Of a stretch of 52,833 nucleotides of DNA, positions 8,485 to 17,588 are shown in pieces. Position numbers and translations under genes: made by a program. Under the pieces are notes generated by a model, which was not told where the DNA came from, did not search any database, and saw only the letters and a list, made by a program, of their open reading frames with translations. Numbering within the stretch: position 1 is the first letter of the stretch; each line of letters begins with the position of its first letter. The stretch comes from JBEATZ01 sp041178545 (GTDB taxonomy: Bacteria; Planctomycetota; UBA1135; UBA2386): contig JBEGVB010000126.1 of assembly GCA_041178545.1 (NCBI GenBank), positions 1-52,833 of the forward strand, in the 5' to 3' direction.

Positions 8485-10706
8485 GTTTCCGCGAGGCACA
8501 AGAACGGTTGGGCAGCCTGCGCCGCGCCGCGCGGCGTGCCATTGCCGTCGAGACGTTGGGCGCCCTCGGGGCCGCCCTGGCGTGCTACGCACTGCTCACG
8601 CTGCTGGTCGACCGCATGCTGCGACTGGAGGTGGGCTTCCGTGCCGTGCTGCTGCTCGGTTTCGCCGTGCTGGTCGTGCGCATCGTGCGAGACCGGCTCG
8701 TGCGGCCGATGCGCGTCGATCTGGGCGAGGACGAACTCGCGCTGGCCCTCGAACGCAGCCAGCCCCAGCTGCAGCAGGCACTCATCAGCTCGGTGCAGTT
8801 CGAGCGCGCGCTGGAACAGGGCGCGCGTGCCGTCGAGTCCCCTGCCCTCATGCAGGCTGTCGTCGACGACGTGCGCTCGCGGCTGCCTGCCGTCGAGCTG
8901 GCCACTGCACTGGACCGTGGGCGCGCACGGCGCAACGGACTGTTGTTCTGCGGCGCAGCTGCCGTGTTCGGCGCGTGGGTTCTCGTCGACCCCGGCTCGC
9001 TCGGCATCTGGGCCGCCCGCAACCTCGCACTCTCCGCAACCGAGTGGCCGCGCCACACACGCTTCACGTTCGTGGACGCAGGACCCCGCGTGCGCATGCC
9101 GCAGGGCGACTCCCTGACGGTCCGTGTCGTGGTCGACGGCCCGGTGCCCGACCAGGCATTCGTCTCGTACGGGTTCGCAGGCGGTGAGCGCGGGGTCGAG
9201 CCCATGAGCATGACCGGGCCGCGCGAGTTCAGCTGGACCCTCGATGCCGTCCTCGACAGCGTCGAGCTTCGCGTCGAGGGCGGCGACGGCCTCTCCGACC
9301 CGTTGTTCGTCGACGTGGTCGAGCGCCCGCGCATCGAGGACCTCTCCGTGCGCCTCGTGTTCCCTCCCTACATGGAGCGCGAGCCCGAGGAACTTGGCGC
9401 CGCCGAGGGCGACCTGAGGGTGCCTCGCGGCGGCCGGCTGGAGTTCCGCGGCCGCAGCCACAAGCCGCTCACCGACGCCTTCCTCCTCGGTGCCGACGAG
9501 AAGAAGCTGGCCATGACGCTCGACGCACCGGATGCAGCTGGTGCAGTGCACGGCTTCTCGGGCGCGCTGGAGCCCGACCAGTCGATGCTCGTCGTGGTGG
9601 ACGTGATCGACCGCGACCAGCTCGGTGCCGGCCAGCCCCCGCGACTCCAGGTGCGGCTGGTGGAGGACCGGCCGCCGCAGCTCGACTTCAAGCTGCGCGG
9701 CATCGGCACCCTCGTCTGTGCCCAGGCGCGGCTGCCCGGCGACCTGCGCGCAAAGGACGACTTCGGGCTCCGCTCGCTCGTGGCCGAGTACCGCACCGTC
9801 CTGGAGGCAACCGCCGACCAGGCCGCACCCGAGGTGCCTGCCGAGCGGCCTTTCGAGGCAGCCCCCGTCGCCTGGGGCACTGCACTCGGTGCCGGTGCGG
9901 TGCGGCACGACACCACGGTGCTCGTCGACCTGATGCGCATCAACGGCAGCCCTGACGAGAACGACCCGGCAAACCTCGTCCGTCCCGGCATGAACCTCTC
10001 GCTTCGCATCGGTGCGCGCGACAACTTCGGCCCGGGCGAGCCGCACCAGAGCTTCGCGGAGACCTTGGTCTTCCGTGTCGTGACCCGCGAGAAGCTCATC
10101 GAGGAGCTGCGCCGGCGCCAGGTCGAGCAGCGCATGGAGCTGCAGCGCATCCTCGACGAGGAGCGCACCGTGCTGCTGGAGGTGCGCGAGATGCTCAACC
10201 CGACGGCTGCCGACGAGCGCGCAAAGGCCGCCCAGGCAAGGTTGCGCGCCGTGTCCCGCCAGCAGACATCGCTGGGACGTCGTTCGGCCTTCGTCGCGGA
10301 GACCTACGGCCGCATCCTGCTGGAGTACGAGAACAACCGGCTGATCGAGCCCGCCAAGGTCCGGGAGATCGAGAACGCCATCACGGTGCCGCTCACGGGC
10401 CTTGGCAAGGACGATTTCCCCCGCACCGCGCGCCAGGTGGCCGACTTCGCCACCGGTGGTGACGAGGCCGTGCGCGCGGCGGCTGCAGCCGGGATCGAAC
10501 AGGTCGTGGCGCGCCTGCAGGCCGTGCTGCAGCGGATGGAGCAGGCGGAAACCCTGGCGGCCCTACTGGAGGACCTGCGCGGGGTGATAAAACTCGAGGA
10601 CCGTGCGATCCTCGACGTGGAGACCACGTTGAAGAACACGCTCGACTCGCTCTTCGGGCCCGGACCGGGCAAGGAGAGCCAACCCAGGTCTGGTGGCGGC
10701 AAGTGA
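8481..10706 (+). CDS. DUF4175-like large membrane protein
   Basis: A 741-residue protein starting at the GTG in a GTGA overlap with the previous stop. Hydrophobic segments lie near residues 20-40, 50-66 and 155-172. A long extracytoplasmic region of Ig-like beta domains follows (for example VFPPYMEREP near 295), and the last 200 residues are helical and charged (RRRQVEQRMELQRILDEER). This order of membrane helices, beta domains and coiled-coil tail matches DUF4175-like proteins that follow VWA genes in planctomycetes. No catalytic motif was seen. The coiled-coil tail may pair with the long coiled-coil protein encoded next; that is inference. Confidence 0.75.
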   Translation: MSFREAQERLGSLRRAARRAIAVETLGALGAALACYALLTLLVDRMLRLEVGFRAVLLLGFAVLVVRIVRDRLVRPMRVDLGEDELALALERSQPQLQQALISSVQFERALEQGARAVESPALMQAVVDDVRSRLPAVELATALDRGRARRNGLLFCGAAAVFGAWVLVDPGSLGIWAARNLALSATEWPRHTRFTFVDAGPRVRMPQGDSLTVRVVVDGPVPDQAFVSYGFAGGERGVEPMSMTGPREFSWTLDAVLDSVELRVEGGDGLSDPLFVDVVERPRIEDLSVRLVFPPYMEREPEELGAAEGDLRVPRGGRLEFRGRSHKPLTDAFLLGADEKKLAMTLDAPDAAGAVHGFSGALEPDQSMLVVVDVIDRDQLGAGQPPRLQVRLVEDRPPQLDFKLRGIGTLVCAQARLPGDLRAKDDFGLRSLVAEYRTVLEATADQAAPEVPAERPFEAAPVAWGTALGAGAVRHDTTVLVDLMRINGSPDENDPANLVRPGMNLSLRIGARDNFGPGEPHQSFAETLVFRVVTREKLIEELRRRQVEQRMELQRILDEERTVLLEVREMLNPTAADERAKAAQARLRAVSRQQTSLGRRSAFVAETYGRILLEYENNRLIEPAKVREIENAITVPLTGLGKDDFPRTARQVADFATGGDEAVRAAAAAGIEQVVARLQAVLQRMEQAETLAALLEDLRGVIKLEDRAILDVETTLKNTLDSLFGPGPGKESQPRSGGGK

Positions 10707-10728
10707 GCCACCGGGAAGGCAGCTGACC

Positions 10729-12357
10729 ATGATGCGTTGGATGTCCATGGTGCTCGCGCTCGCGTTGTGCGCGCTCGCGCCGTCGTTCACGGCAGGCGTA
10801 CGCGCCCAGGACCCGCCGCAACTGCGGCAGGAGCAGGCGCGGGCCAAGTTCCGCGAACTGCACGAGCGCATGCAGAAGATGGAGCAGATGCTCGCGGCAA
10901 CCAAGCCGGAGGAGAGCAAGCTGCTGTCCCTCGGCAACAAGTTCGTCGTCGAGAAGCGGCTGCACGAGTCGATGGCGGACATCCGCAAGCTGCTCGACGG
11001 TGAGCGCTACGACGAGGCCCTCGAGGGCATGAAGAAGGTGCGGCAGGACCTGGCACAGCTGCTCGAGCTGCTCCAGAACCGCGACACCGACCTCGCCAAG
11101 CTGCTGGAGGAGATCCAGCGGCTCGAGGGCTACCGCAACCGTGTCGACCAGCTCGCCAAGGACCAGACGCAGGAGAAGGACGCGTCAGCCCGCGCCGAGG
11201 ACCTGCAGAAGCAGCTGCAGGCAGTGGCCGAGGCCAAGGCCAAGGTGGACGCGATCCTCAAGGCGCAGCAGGACCTGCGGGCGCAGGCGAACCAAGCCGG
11301 CCTGTCCGCTGCTCCCGAGGCCGCCAAGGAGATGGCCAAGCGAGAGGGTGAGCTCAAGCAGCAGGCCGAGCAGGTGGCCAAGGAGCTGGAGCAACTCGAC
11401 CGCAAGGCAGAAGAGCTGGCTCCGAAGCCCGAGGGTGCGAAGCCCGGGGAGAGCCAGCCTGCACAGCCCTCGGAGTCCAAGCCCGCGAGCGCGCAAGCTG
11501 CTGGCTCTGCCTCCAAGTCGATGGGCCAGGCGCAGCAGCAACTCGGCGAGAACAAGCCCGAGTCGTCGCTCAAGGACCAGGACCAGGCCATCGAGCAGCT
11601 GCAGAAGGCACAGGCCGAGCTGGAGAAGATGGCCGAGGAGGCGAAGCGGGAGCTGCTGAAGCTGCCGTTCGACCAGCAGGCGAAGCAGCAGGAGCAGACG
11701 CAGGCCGAGACCGACAAGCTCGCCAAGGAGATGGAGCAGGACGAGGCCGGCGACGAGAACGGTGAGGGCGCCAAGCCCACGCCTGGTCGCAAGAACGTCC
11801 AGCAGGCGGTGCCGAAGCAGAAGGCCGCTGCCGGCCAGCTCAAGGAGGAGAAGCCCGCGAAGCGCCAGCAGCAGGACGCCAAGGAGAACCTGGAGGCCGC
11901 GCGCGACGAGCTTGACGAGGCCCTCGCCCAGCTGCGTCAGCAGCTGCAGGACGAGATCCTGCGTGCGCTGGAGGAACGCTTCACGGCCATGCTGGCGAAG
12001 CAGAAGGAGCTCACCGCACTCACCGCCGTCGTCGACAGCACGCGCAAACAGGTGCTCACGGCCGACGGCAACCTCCCCGCGAGCCTGGTGGAGAAGTGCC
12101 AGAACGTGGGCGCAGGCGAGTTCGCACTCGGCGTCGAGGCCGCGGACGCCCTCAAGCTGCTCGACGAGGAGGGGACCACGGCCGTGTTCCCCGAGATCGT
12201 CACCGAACTGCGCGACGACCTGTATGCCGTCGCGAAGATGGTCCGTGCCAACGACAGTGGCTCGGTGGTCCAGTCCCGGCAGGCCCAGATCGAGGACACG
12301 CTGGCCCTGCTCATCGACGCCCTGCGCAAGAACATCGAGCGCAGGGAGGGTGGTTGA
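10729..12357 (+). CDS. Secreted long coiled-coil protein (probably C-terminally truncated)
   Basis: A 542-residue protein. The ATG at 10729 was chosen because GGGAAGG lies about 9 nt upstream and a signal peptide follows directly (MMRWMSMVLALALCALA to VRAQ). The mature part is almost all heptad-like helix rich in Gln, Glu, Lys and Ala, with a Pro/Ser-rich break near residues 235-270. It ends ...RKNIERREGG and TGA, with an in-frame ATG immediately after. The next 84 codons read like the normal C-terminal tail of this family (QPPLVPISAELKMIR), so the protein is probably a split version of a longer one. It may form a rod in the periplasm with the DUF4175-like protein; this is inferred. Confidence 0.78.
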   Translation: MMRWMSMVLALALCALAPSFTAGVRAQDPPQLRQEQARAKFRELHERMQKMEQMLAATKPEESKLLSLGNKFVVEKRLHESMADIRKLLDGERYDEALEGMKKVRQDLAQLLELLQNRDTDLAKLLEEIQRLEGYRNRVDQLAKDQTQEKDASARAEDLQKQLQAVAEAKAKVDAILKAQQDLRAQANQAGLSAAPEAAKEMAKREGELKQQAEQVAKELEQLDRKAEELAPKPEGAKPGESQPAQPSESKPASAQAAGSASKSMGQAQQQLGENKPESSLKDQDQAIEQLQKAQAELEKMAEEAKRELLKLPFDQQAKQQEQTQAETDKLAKEMEQDEAGDENGEGAKPTPGRKNVQQAVPKQKAAAGQLKEEKPAKRQQQDAKENLEAARDELDEALAQLRQQLQDEILRALEERFTAMLAKQKELTALTAVVDSTRKQVLTADGNLPASLVEKCQNVGAGEFALGVEAADALKLLDEEGTTAVFPEIVTELRDDLYAVAKMVRANDSGSVVQSRQAQIEDTLALLIDALRKNIERREGG

Positions 12358-12612
12358 ATGGGTTGCGCAGGTGGCGGTCAGCCACCTCTCGTCCCGATCA
12401 GCGCCGAACTGAAGATGATCCGTCACCTGCAGGACCGCGTGAACAAGCGCACTGCCGAGTACGAGACGACGGTTCCAGCCGAGCAGCGCGAGGCCGACGA
12501 GGCCCGTGCGAAGGCGAAGGACCTGTCGGAGCGTCAGGCGAAGGTGCGCGACCTCACGCGCAAGCTCGCGGTGAAGCTCAACCAGGAGACCGAGGCGGAA
12601 GGCGGCCGATGA
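12358..12612 (+). CDS. 84-residue detached C-terminal tail of the coiled-coil protein
   Basis: It starts at the ATG directly abutting the upstream TGA and stays in the same reading frame. It begins with a Gly-rich stretch (MGCAGGGQPPLVP), continues with AELKMIRHLQDRVNKRT and ends in a charged coiled coil. It has no signal peptide. From my memory of planctomycete homologues, a Gly-rich linker and then a Pro-Leu-Val/Ile, AELKMI segment forms the end of a single long protein. It may be made by re-initiation at the TGA-ATG junction, in which case the tail would stay in the cytoplasm, or it may be a remnant of a nonsense mutation. Its stop overlaps the next start (ATGA). Confidence 0.6.
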   Translation: MGCAGGGQPPLVPISAELKMIRHLQDRVNKRTAEYETTVPAEQREADEARAKAKDLSERQAKVRDLTRKLAVKLNQETEAEGGR

Positions 12613-13649
12613 AGCGTCTTGCGAGTGCACTGGTGCTAGGCACGCTCCTCGCGACTCAGGTCGCCGCACCTGCGTGCCTGCGCGCGCAGGAGCCGGCTCC
12701 GGCCGCCCCTGTGGCGAAGCAGGACCCGACGGTGCCGTTCCGTCCGTTCGACCCCGCGGCGTTTGCCGCGGCGCTCCAGCAGCTGGGTGCCACCCCCGAC
12801 CAGCTTGCAGCGCATGCCAAGGACGCGGCCGAGGCCGGTCCCGCGCGCGCAGGCGAGTCCATGGTGCGCGTACTCGTGCCTGCATACGGCAAGGCAATGG
12901 AGCTGGCCGACGGCGGTGACCCCCGTGCGGCCCTCGAGCTCACCAGGCTGCTCACCCCAGACGCACACGTGTTGGTTGCGGCCCACGTGCGCTACCAGCT
13001 GGCCCGCTTGCTCATCGACGCGGACGAGCCCACGCAGGCAGTGGACGTTCTCGAGGGCTTCCTGCGCACGTGCTCCAACCGCACCGCGCTCGACGGAGAG
13101 GTTGTGTTCTTCTACGCACAGGCGGTCGCCGAGGTTCCCAACCCCCAACTCGCGGTGCAGCTGTACCGCTCGTTCCTCAAGTGGTTCCCGGACGCGAGCG
13201 AGCGCTTTCGCGCCGTGGCCACGCAGCGTGCCGCCGAGCTGGACCGCCAGCTCGACTCCTCGCTGCACACTCTTGCCGACGGCATGAAGAAGGTGGGCCG
13301 CGACCTGCGCCACCAGGAGACCGGCAAGCCCACGCAGGAGAAGCAGAAGGAGTTCGTCACCAAGCTCGACGAGCTCATCGAGATGTTCGAGCAGATGGAG
13401 CGGCAGTCGTCCGGCGCGGCAAGCGGCAACGGTCCGTCGTCCAACCCCGCGGACCAGAGCAGCCTGCCCGAGGGCGAGGCGCGCATCGGCAACCTCGAGA
13501 ACGTGAAGAAGGTGGCGGACCGCTGGGGTGACATGAAGCAGAAGGACCGCGAGAAGATCGAGTCCGAGGTCCAGACCAACCTTCCGCCCCAGTACCGCAA
13601 GATGCTCGAGGAGTACTACAAGCGTCTTGGCACCTCGAAGAAGCAGTGA
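12609..13649 (+). CDS. Secreted TPR-like tetratricopeptide/helical protein
   Basis: A 346-residue protein starting at the ATG in the ATGA overlap. Residues 1-26 are a signal peptide ending LRAQ. Helical repeats around residues 85-200 look TPR-like (YQLARLLIDADEPTQAVDVLEG). The C-terminal third is charged helix with a Ser/Gly/Pro linker near 275-290, then DRWGDMKQKDREKIESE and LPPQYRKMLEEYYKRL. That last pattern is typical of planctomycete proteins encoded downstream of the VWA/DUF4175-like genes. It is probably a periplasmic partner of the coiled-coil protein. No enzymatic motif was seen. Confidence 0.75.
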   Translation: MKRLASALVLGTLLATQVAAPACLRAQEPAPAAPVAKQDPTVPFRPFDPAAFAAALQQLGATPDQLAAHAKDAAEAGPARAGESMVRVLVPAYGKAMELADGGDPRAALELTRLLTPDAHVLVAAHVRYQLARLLIDADEPTQAVDVLEGFLRTCSNRTALDGEVVFFYAQAVAEVPNPQLAVQLYRSFLKWFPDASERFRAVATQRAAELDRQLDSSLHTLADGMKKVGRDLRHQETGKPTQEKQKEFVTKLDELIEMFEQMERQSSGAASGNGPSSNPADQSSLPEGEARIGNLENVKKVADRWGDMKQKDREKIESEVQTNLPPQYRKMLEEYYKRLGTSKKQ

Positions 13650-13653
13650 CCTC

Positions 13654-14859
13654 GTGAGCCTTGTGCGCGCACTCGGTGGCAGCCTCTTTGTCCTCGCGCT
13701 CGGCGCGACGGTCGCGGCGCAGGGGTTCCAGGGCGCGGTGGCCAAGGTGGACGGCACGGCCACGATGGGATTGCTGCGGGTGGCCCGGGACGGCACGGCG
13801 CAGGTGACACCGATGGGCGGTGCACCGTGGAGCTGCAAGGTCGACGAACTGGCCTCGGTGCGCTTCGCGACGGTCCCGGCACAGGCGCAACCCGTGGTGT
13901 TCCGTGTCCTGCTGCGCTCGGGCGGCACGCTCCCCGTGGTGGCCATGACCGACGACGCCGACGGCAAGCGCGTGGTGCTGAAGACCACCACCGGCACCGA
14001 GGTCGCGGTCCCGCGCACCGCGATCGGACTCGTGCGCAACGAGACCATGGCGGACACCGGCACCCTGGCTGCCGACCGCAGCGAGCCTGCCGACACGCGC
14101 GACTACCTGTACGTGTTGCGCGACAACGCCGTCCGTCGCTTCAGCGTGACCGTCAACGGGTTCCCCGAGGGCAAGGTCTCGTTCCAGCTGCAGGGCAAGG
14201 ACTACCAGGTCGAGAGCGCTTCGCTCGCAGGCATCGTGTTCGGCAAGTCGACCGGCTTCGCACCGGATCCGTTGCCGATGCCTCGCGTGCGCGTGAAAGG
14301 CCCGCAGGGGCTCGTGCTCAACGGCCAGTTGGTGGAGGTCGGTGAAGCCCTCACCATGCGGCTCGACGAGGGTGCCGAGGTCGCATTGCCCGCCGGATCG
14401 GTGGAGGCCCTCGAGTTCGCAAGCGACAGGCTGCTCTGGTTGTCGACACTGACGCCGAAGGTGGAGCAGGTGCCTGCGATGGACCGCGTCTGGCCGTGGA
14501 CCGCCGACCGCTCGCCCATGGGGCCAGGCATCCGCCTCGGCGGGCAGGAGTACGCACGCGGGCTCGTGATGGTCCCGCGCACGCGGCTCACCTACGAGCT
14601 CGACGGGGGCTACGACACCTTCGAGGCGGTGGTGGGGATCGAGGACCGCGGCGGACCGAAGGCCCATGCCGTGTTCCGCGTGCTGGGCGACGGGAAGGTG
14701 CTGTTCGAGCGCACGGCGGTGACGAAGCAGACGCCGCCCGAGCGCATCGCGCTGCCCGCCAAGGGTGTGAAGTCGCTCGCGCTGGAGGTGGACTTCGGCG
14801 CCAACTTCGACGTGGGCGACTTGTGCGCGTTTGCCGAGGCGCGCGTGGTCCGCACGTGA
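13654..14859 (+). CDS. Secreted NPCBM-domain protein
   Basis: A 401-residue protein. The GTG at 13654 lies 4 nt after the previous stop and opens a signal peptide (VSLVRALGGSLFVLALGATVAAQ). The central part is beta-rich with no motif I recognise. The C-terminal 130 residues resemble the NPCBM/NEW2 carbohydrate-binding fold: GIRLGGQEYARGLVM, a Y-x-L-D-G-x-Y-D-T-F-E core and G-D-G-K-V-L-F near the end. Family knowledge: NPCBM domains bind glycans and are abundant in planctomycetes. The stop lies in a GTGA overlap with the HtrA-like gene. Confidence 0.8.
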   Translation: MSLVRALGGSLFVLALGATVAAQGFQGAVAKVDGTATMGLLRVARDGTAQVTPMGGAPWSCKVDELASVRFATVPAQAQPVVFRVLLRSGGTLPVVAMTDDADGKRVVLKTTTGTEVAVPRTAIGLVRNETMADTGTLAADRSEPADTRDYLYVLRDNAVRRFSVTVNGFPEGKVSFQLQGKDYQVESASLAGIVFGKSTGFAPDPLPMPRVRVKGPQGLVLNGQLVEVGEALTMRLDEGAEVALPAGSVEALEFASDRLLWLSTLTPKVEQVPAMDRVWPWTADRSPMGPGIRLGGQEYARGLVMVPRTRLTYELDGGYDTFEAVVGIEDRGGPKAHAVFRVLGDGKVLFERTAVTKQTPPERIALPAKGVKSLALEVDFGANFDVGDLCAFAEARVVRT

Positions 14860-17588
14860 GCCGCGCCATGCAGGCAGCCCGGGCCCCTGCATTGCTGGTG
14901 CTCGCAAGCGCACTCGCGGCGCAGCAACCACAAGATCTCGTGCTGCAGGAGCAGCAGCGTCGCACCGAGGTGGTCGCGCTGTGTGCCCCTGCCGTCTGCG
15001 CGGTGATGAAGCTCGAGGGCGCGGGCGGCGGCAGCGGCGTCGTGTTCGACCCGGCCGGCTTCGTCCTGACCAACTACCACGTGGTGGGGGACCCAGACCC
15101 AAGGCACGTGCTGCCGGAGCCCCCGGCACCGCCGGAACAGGAGCTCTCGCAGTGGCGCGCCGCGCACCCGGAGGCCACCGAGCCCGAGCAGCAGCTGTGG
15201 GTGGCGGCCTGGCAGCAGGCGTGGAAGGACGAGCACCACCCGCGTGGCACGCGCCACTACGCGCCGATGAAGGTCGGCCTGCCCGACGGAGAGCTGCGTC
15301 TCGCGGACGTGCTGGGCATCGACCCCGGCAGTGACCTTGCGGTGCTCAAGCTGCGCGCCGAGCCCGGACGGACCGAGTTCGCATGGCGTCCGCTCGGCGA
15401 CAGCGATGCGCTGCTCGCTGGCGAGACCGTGCTGGCGATGGGCAATCCCTTCCTGCTCGCCACCGACTTCACGCCGACGGTCACCTTCGGCATCGTCTCC
15501 GCGACCCACCGCTACCAAGAGGGTCAGGGCAACCGCATGCTCGTCTACCCAGACTGCATCCAGGTGGACGCGCCCATCAACCCCGGCAACTCGGGTGGCC
15601 CACTGTTCAACGAGCGCGGCGAGGTGGTGGGCATCAACGGCCGCATCAGCGTCGGTGCCCGCGGCCGCGTCAACGCCGGCGTTGGCTTCGCCATCAGTGC
15701 CTCGCAGGTGCGCAACTTCCTCGCCGACCTGATGTCCGGGCGACATGCCGAGCACGGCACCCTCGACATGAGTGCCTGGTTCATGAAGGAGCCCGGTGCC
15801 AACAGCCGCCGTGCGGTGTTCGTGCAGCAGCTCTTCAAGGACTCGGTGGCTGCCGTGGCGGGTGTCGGGCTCGGCGACGAACTGCTGCGCTTCGACGGCC
15901 ATGAGGTCCGCAGCGCCAACCAGCTCGCGACCATGATCGGTGTGCTGCCTGCGGGCGCGTGGGTCTCGCTCGCCTGGCGCCCCGCGGGGGCGGCGGCAGC
16001 ACGCGAGGCCCTCGTGCAGCTTGCACGGCTCGACACCGGTTCGTCGCGCGACGGCTCGGCCAACCAGCGGCTTGCCAGCCGCGCGCACCGGCGTGCGGCA
16101 GCTGCAGCCGTGGTTGCCCGGTGGCGCACTGCCGGCACGGCGACGGTGACGCCTGCTGCCTTCGGCATCGTGTGTGGCGACCAGAGCCTGCGCTGGCGGC
16201 GCAGCGGGGACGAACTCGTGGTGGAAGTCGACGGTCGCGTGCTCGGCAGCGGGTCCGCGGAGGACGTGGCATTGCTGGTGCGCGAGCGCGCCGCCAACCC
16301 GATGCTCCTCGCGCCACCGGAGCTCGCGCAACGGCTGGGGGGCACGCTGCTCGCCGGCGGCACCCACGTGTTCGGCAGGCCGGCGTGGAGGTTCGAGCTG
16401 GCTGGCGAGGGCAGCATGGAGGTGCTGGTCCACGACGACGGGCGTCCCGCCGGCTGGGTGCTGCGCGACCCGGTGCACAAGGTGCTGCGCGAGGTGCACG
16501 TGGCCCACGACGGGCGCTCGGTGCGCGTGCTGCACGACGGCAGGCTGCAGGACGGCTGGCGTGTCGAGGGTGCCGAACTCGACCGCGCGGCTGCAGCTGG
16601 CGAGGCGACGAGTTCTCCCTACGCCTTCTCCGAGCGCGCACCCCGCACCGAGCTGGAGCAGTTGGTCGAAAGGCTCTTGCCCAGCGTGGTGAAGGTGCAC
16701 GGCGCCTCGGGCATCGCCACCATCGAGGCGTATGCGTCGGGCATCGTCGTGAGTGCGCAAGGTCACGTGCTGACCCTGGACCAGGTGATGCTGCAGGAAG
16801 GTCGAACGCGCGTGGTGCTGCACGACGGCTCGGTCCACGAGGCCCAGCTGCTGCCCGAGATGCCTGGCCTTGGCGTACGGCTGCTCAAGATCGACCCGGC
16901 CAACGTCTCCTTCCCGCTCGCGCCGGTCTGGCCTGCAACGGGCACCGAGCCGGCCTTCCGCACTGGCGATGCCTGCGTGTCCATCGGCAACTGCTTCCGG
17001 CTCGCGGAGTTCAGCGAGAAGCTCAGTGCGACCTTCGGCATCGTGGTGGGCCGTGCCAACACGGCACTGCGCTACCGGTTGAGCGACGTGAAGTACGACG
17101 GCGACCTGGTGCTCACCGATGCATCCAACAACCCAGGCCACTACGGCGGCGGCCTGTTCACGCTCGACGGGCGCTGGATCGGCGTCAACGCGCGGCTGCT
17201 CGACAGCAAGGAGACCAACACCAAGCTGTCTGCTGCCGTCCCTGCGCGCGACGTGCTGCCCTACCTCGAGCAGTACGTGCTCGGGAGGCAGGTGGCCATG
17301 GTGGAGAAGACCGTGCGTCCGGTGTTCACGGGCATCGTGCTCTTCGACCAGGGTGGTCGCGCCTCGCCACCTGCCTACGTTGACCGCGTGGTGGCTGGTT
17401 CGCCTGCAGCGCGAGCCGGGCTGCGCGCCGACGACCTCGTCGTGCGCGTCGACGACTATGCGGTGCGCACCTGCAAGGAACTGCGCGACGTCCTGCAGCG
17501 CTACGCGCCGGGCCAGCAGGTCACGGTCACGTTCAAGCGTGGCGACGCGGTGAAGACAGCCACGCTGGCGCTGGAGGAGCCGCGATGA
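14856..17588 (+). CDS. Tandem HtrA-like serine protease with one active and one dead catalytic domain
   Basis: A 910-residue protein starting at the GTG of a GTGA overlap (an ATG at 14868 is a possible alternative), with a signal peptide up to ALAAQQ. Domain 1 (about 45-290) has a full trypsin-like triad: His75 in TNYHVV, Asp160 in GSDLAVLKL and Ser246 in NPGNSGGPLF. A PDZ-like region follows (about 305-375), then a middle region of unknown fold. Domain 2 (about 605-800) keeps the fold signatures but has Gln643 at the His position (LTLDQVM), Gly where Asp belongs (LGVRLLK) and Tyr763 at the Ser position (PGHYGGG). The C-terminal 100 residues form a second PDZ. It should be a periplasmic protease with a pseudo-protease module used for binding; that role is inferred. 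Confidence 0.87.
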   Translation: MSRAMQAARAPALLVLASALAAQQPQDLVLQEQQRRTEVVALCAPAVCAVMKLEGAGGGSGVVFDPAGFVLTNYHVVGDPDPRHVLPEPPAPPEQELSQWRAAHPEATEPEQQLWVAAWQQAWKDEHHPRGTRHYAPMKVGLPDGELRLADVLGIDPGSDLAVLKLRAEPGRTEFAWRPLGDSDALLAGETVLAMGNPFLLATDFTPTVTFGIVSATHRYQEGQGNRMLVYPDCIQVDAPINPGNSGGPLFNERGEVVGINGRISVGARGRVNAGVGFAISASQVRNFLADLMSGRHAEHGTLDMSAWFMKEPGANSRRAVFVQQLFKDSVAAVAGVGLGDELLRFDGHEVRSANQLATMIGVLPAGAWVSLAWRPAGAAAAREALVQLARLDTGSSRDGSANQRLASRAHRRAAAAAVVARWRTAGTATVTPAAFGIVCGDQSLRWRRSGDELVVEVDGRVLGSGSAEDVALLVRERAANPMLLAPPELAQRLGGTLLAGGTHVFGRPAWRFELAGEGSMEVLVHDDGRPAGWVLRDPVHKVLREVHVAHDGRSVRVLHDGRLQDGWRVEGAELDRAAAAGEATSSPYAFSERAPRTELEQLVERLLPSVVKVHGASGIATIEAYASGIVVSAQGHVLTLDQVMLQEGRTRVVLHDGSVHEAQLLPEMPGLGVRLLKIDPANVSFPLAPVWPATGTEPAFRTGDACVSIGNCFRLAEFSEKLSATFGIVVGRANTALRYRLSDVKYDGDLVLTDASNNPGHYGGGLFTLDGRWIGVNARLLDSKETNTKLSAAVPARDVLPYLEQYVLGRQVAMVEKTVRPVFTGIVLFDQGGRASPPAYVDRVVAGSPAARAGLRADDLVVRVDDYAVRTCKELRDVLQRYAPGQQVTVTFKRGDAVKTATLALEEPR

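Noticed and set aside
2632..8592. A nearly 6-kb open frame on the minus strand opposite the VWA genes
   Set aside because: Long antisense frames are common in very GC-rich DNA. Its translation is rich in Arg, His, Gln and Leu with no domains, while the plus strand encodes clear proteins in the same interval.
12355..12357. TGA as selenocysteine or a read-through codon
   Set aside because: No SECIS-like hairpin was seen after it, the context is a Gly-rich linker and not a redox site, and TGA is the usual stop in this window.
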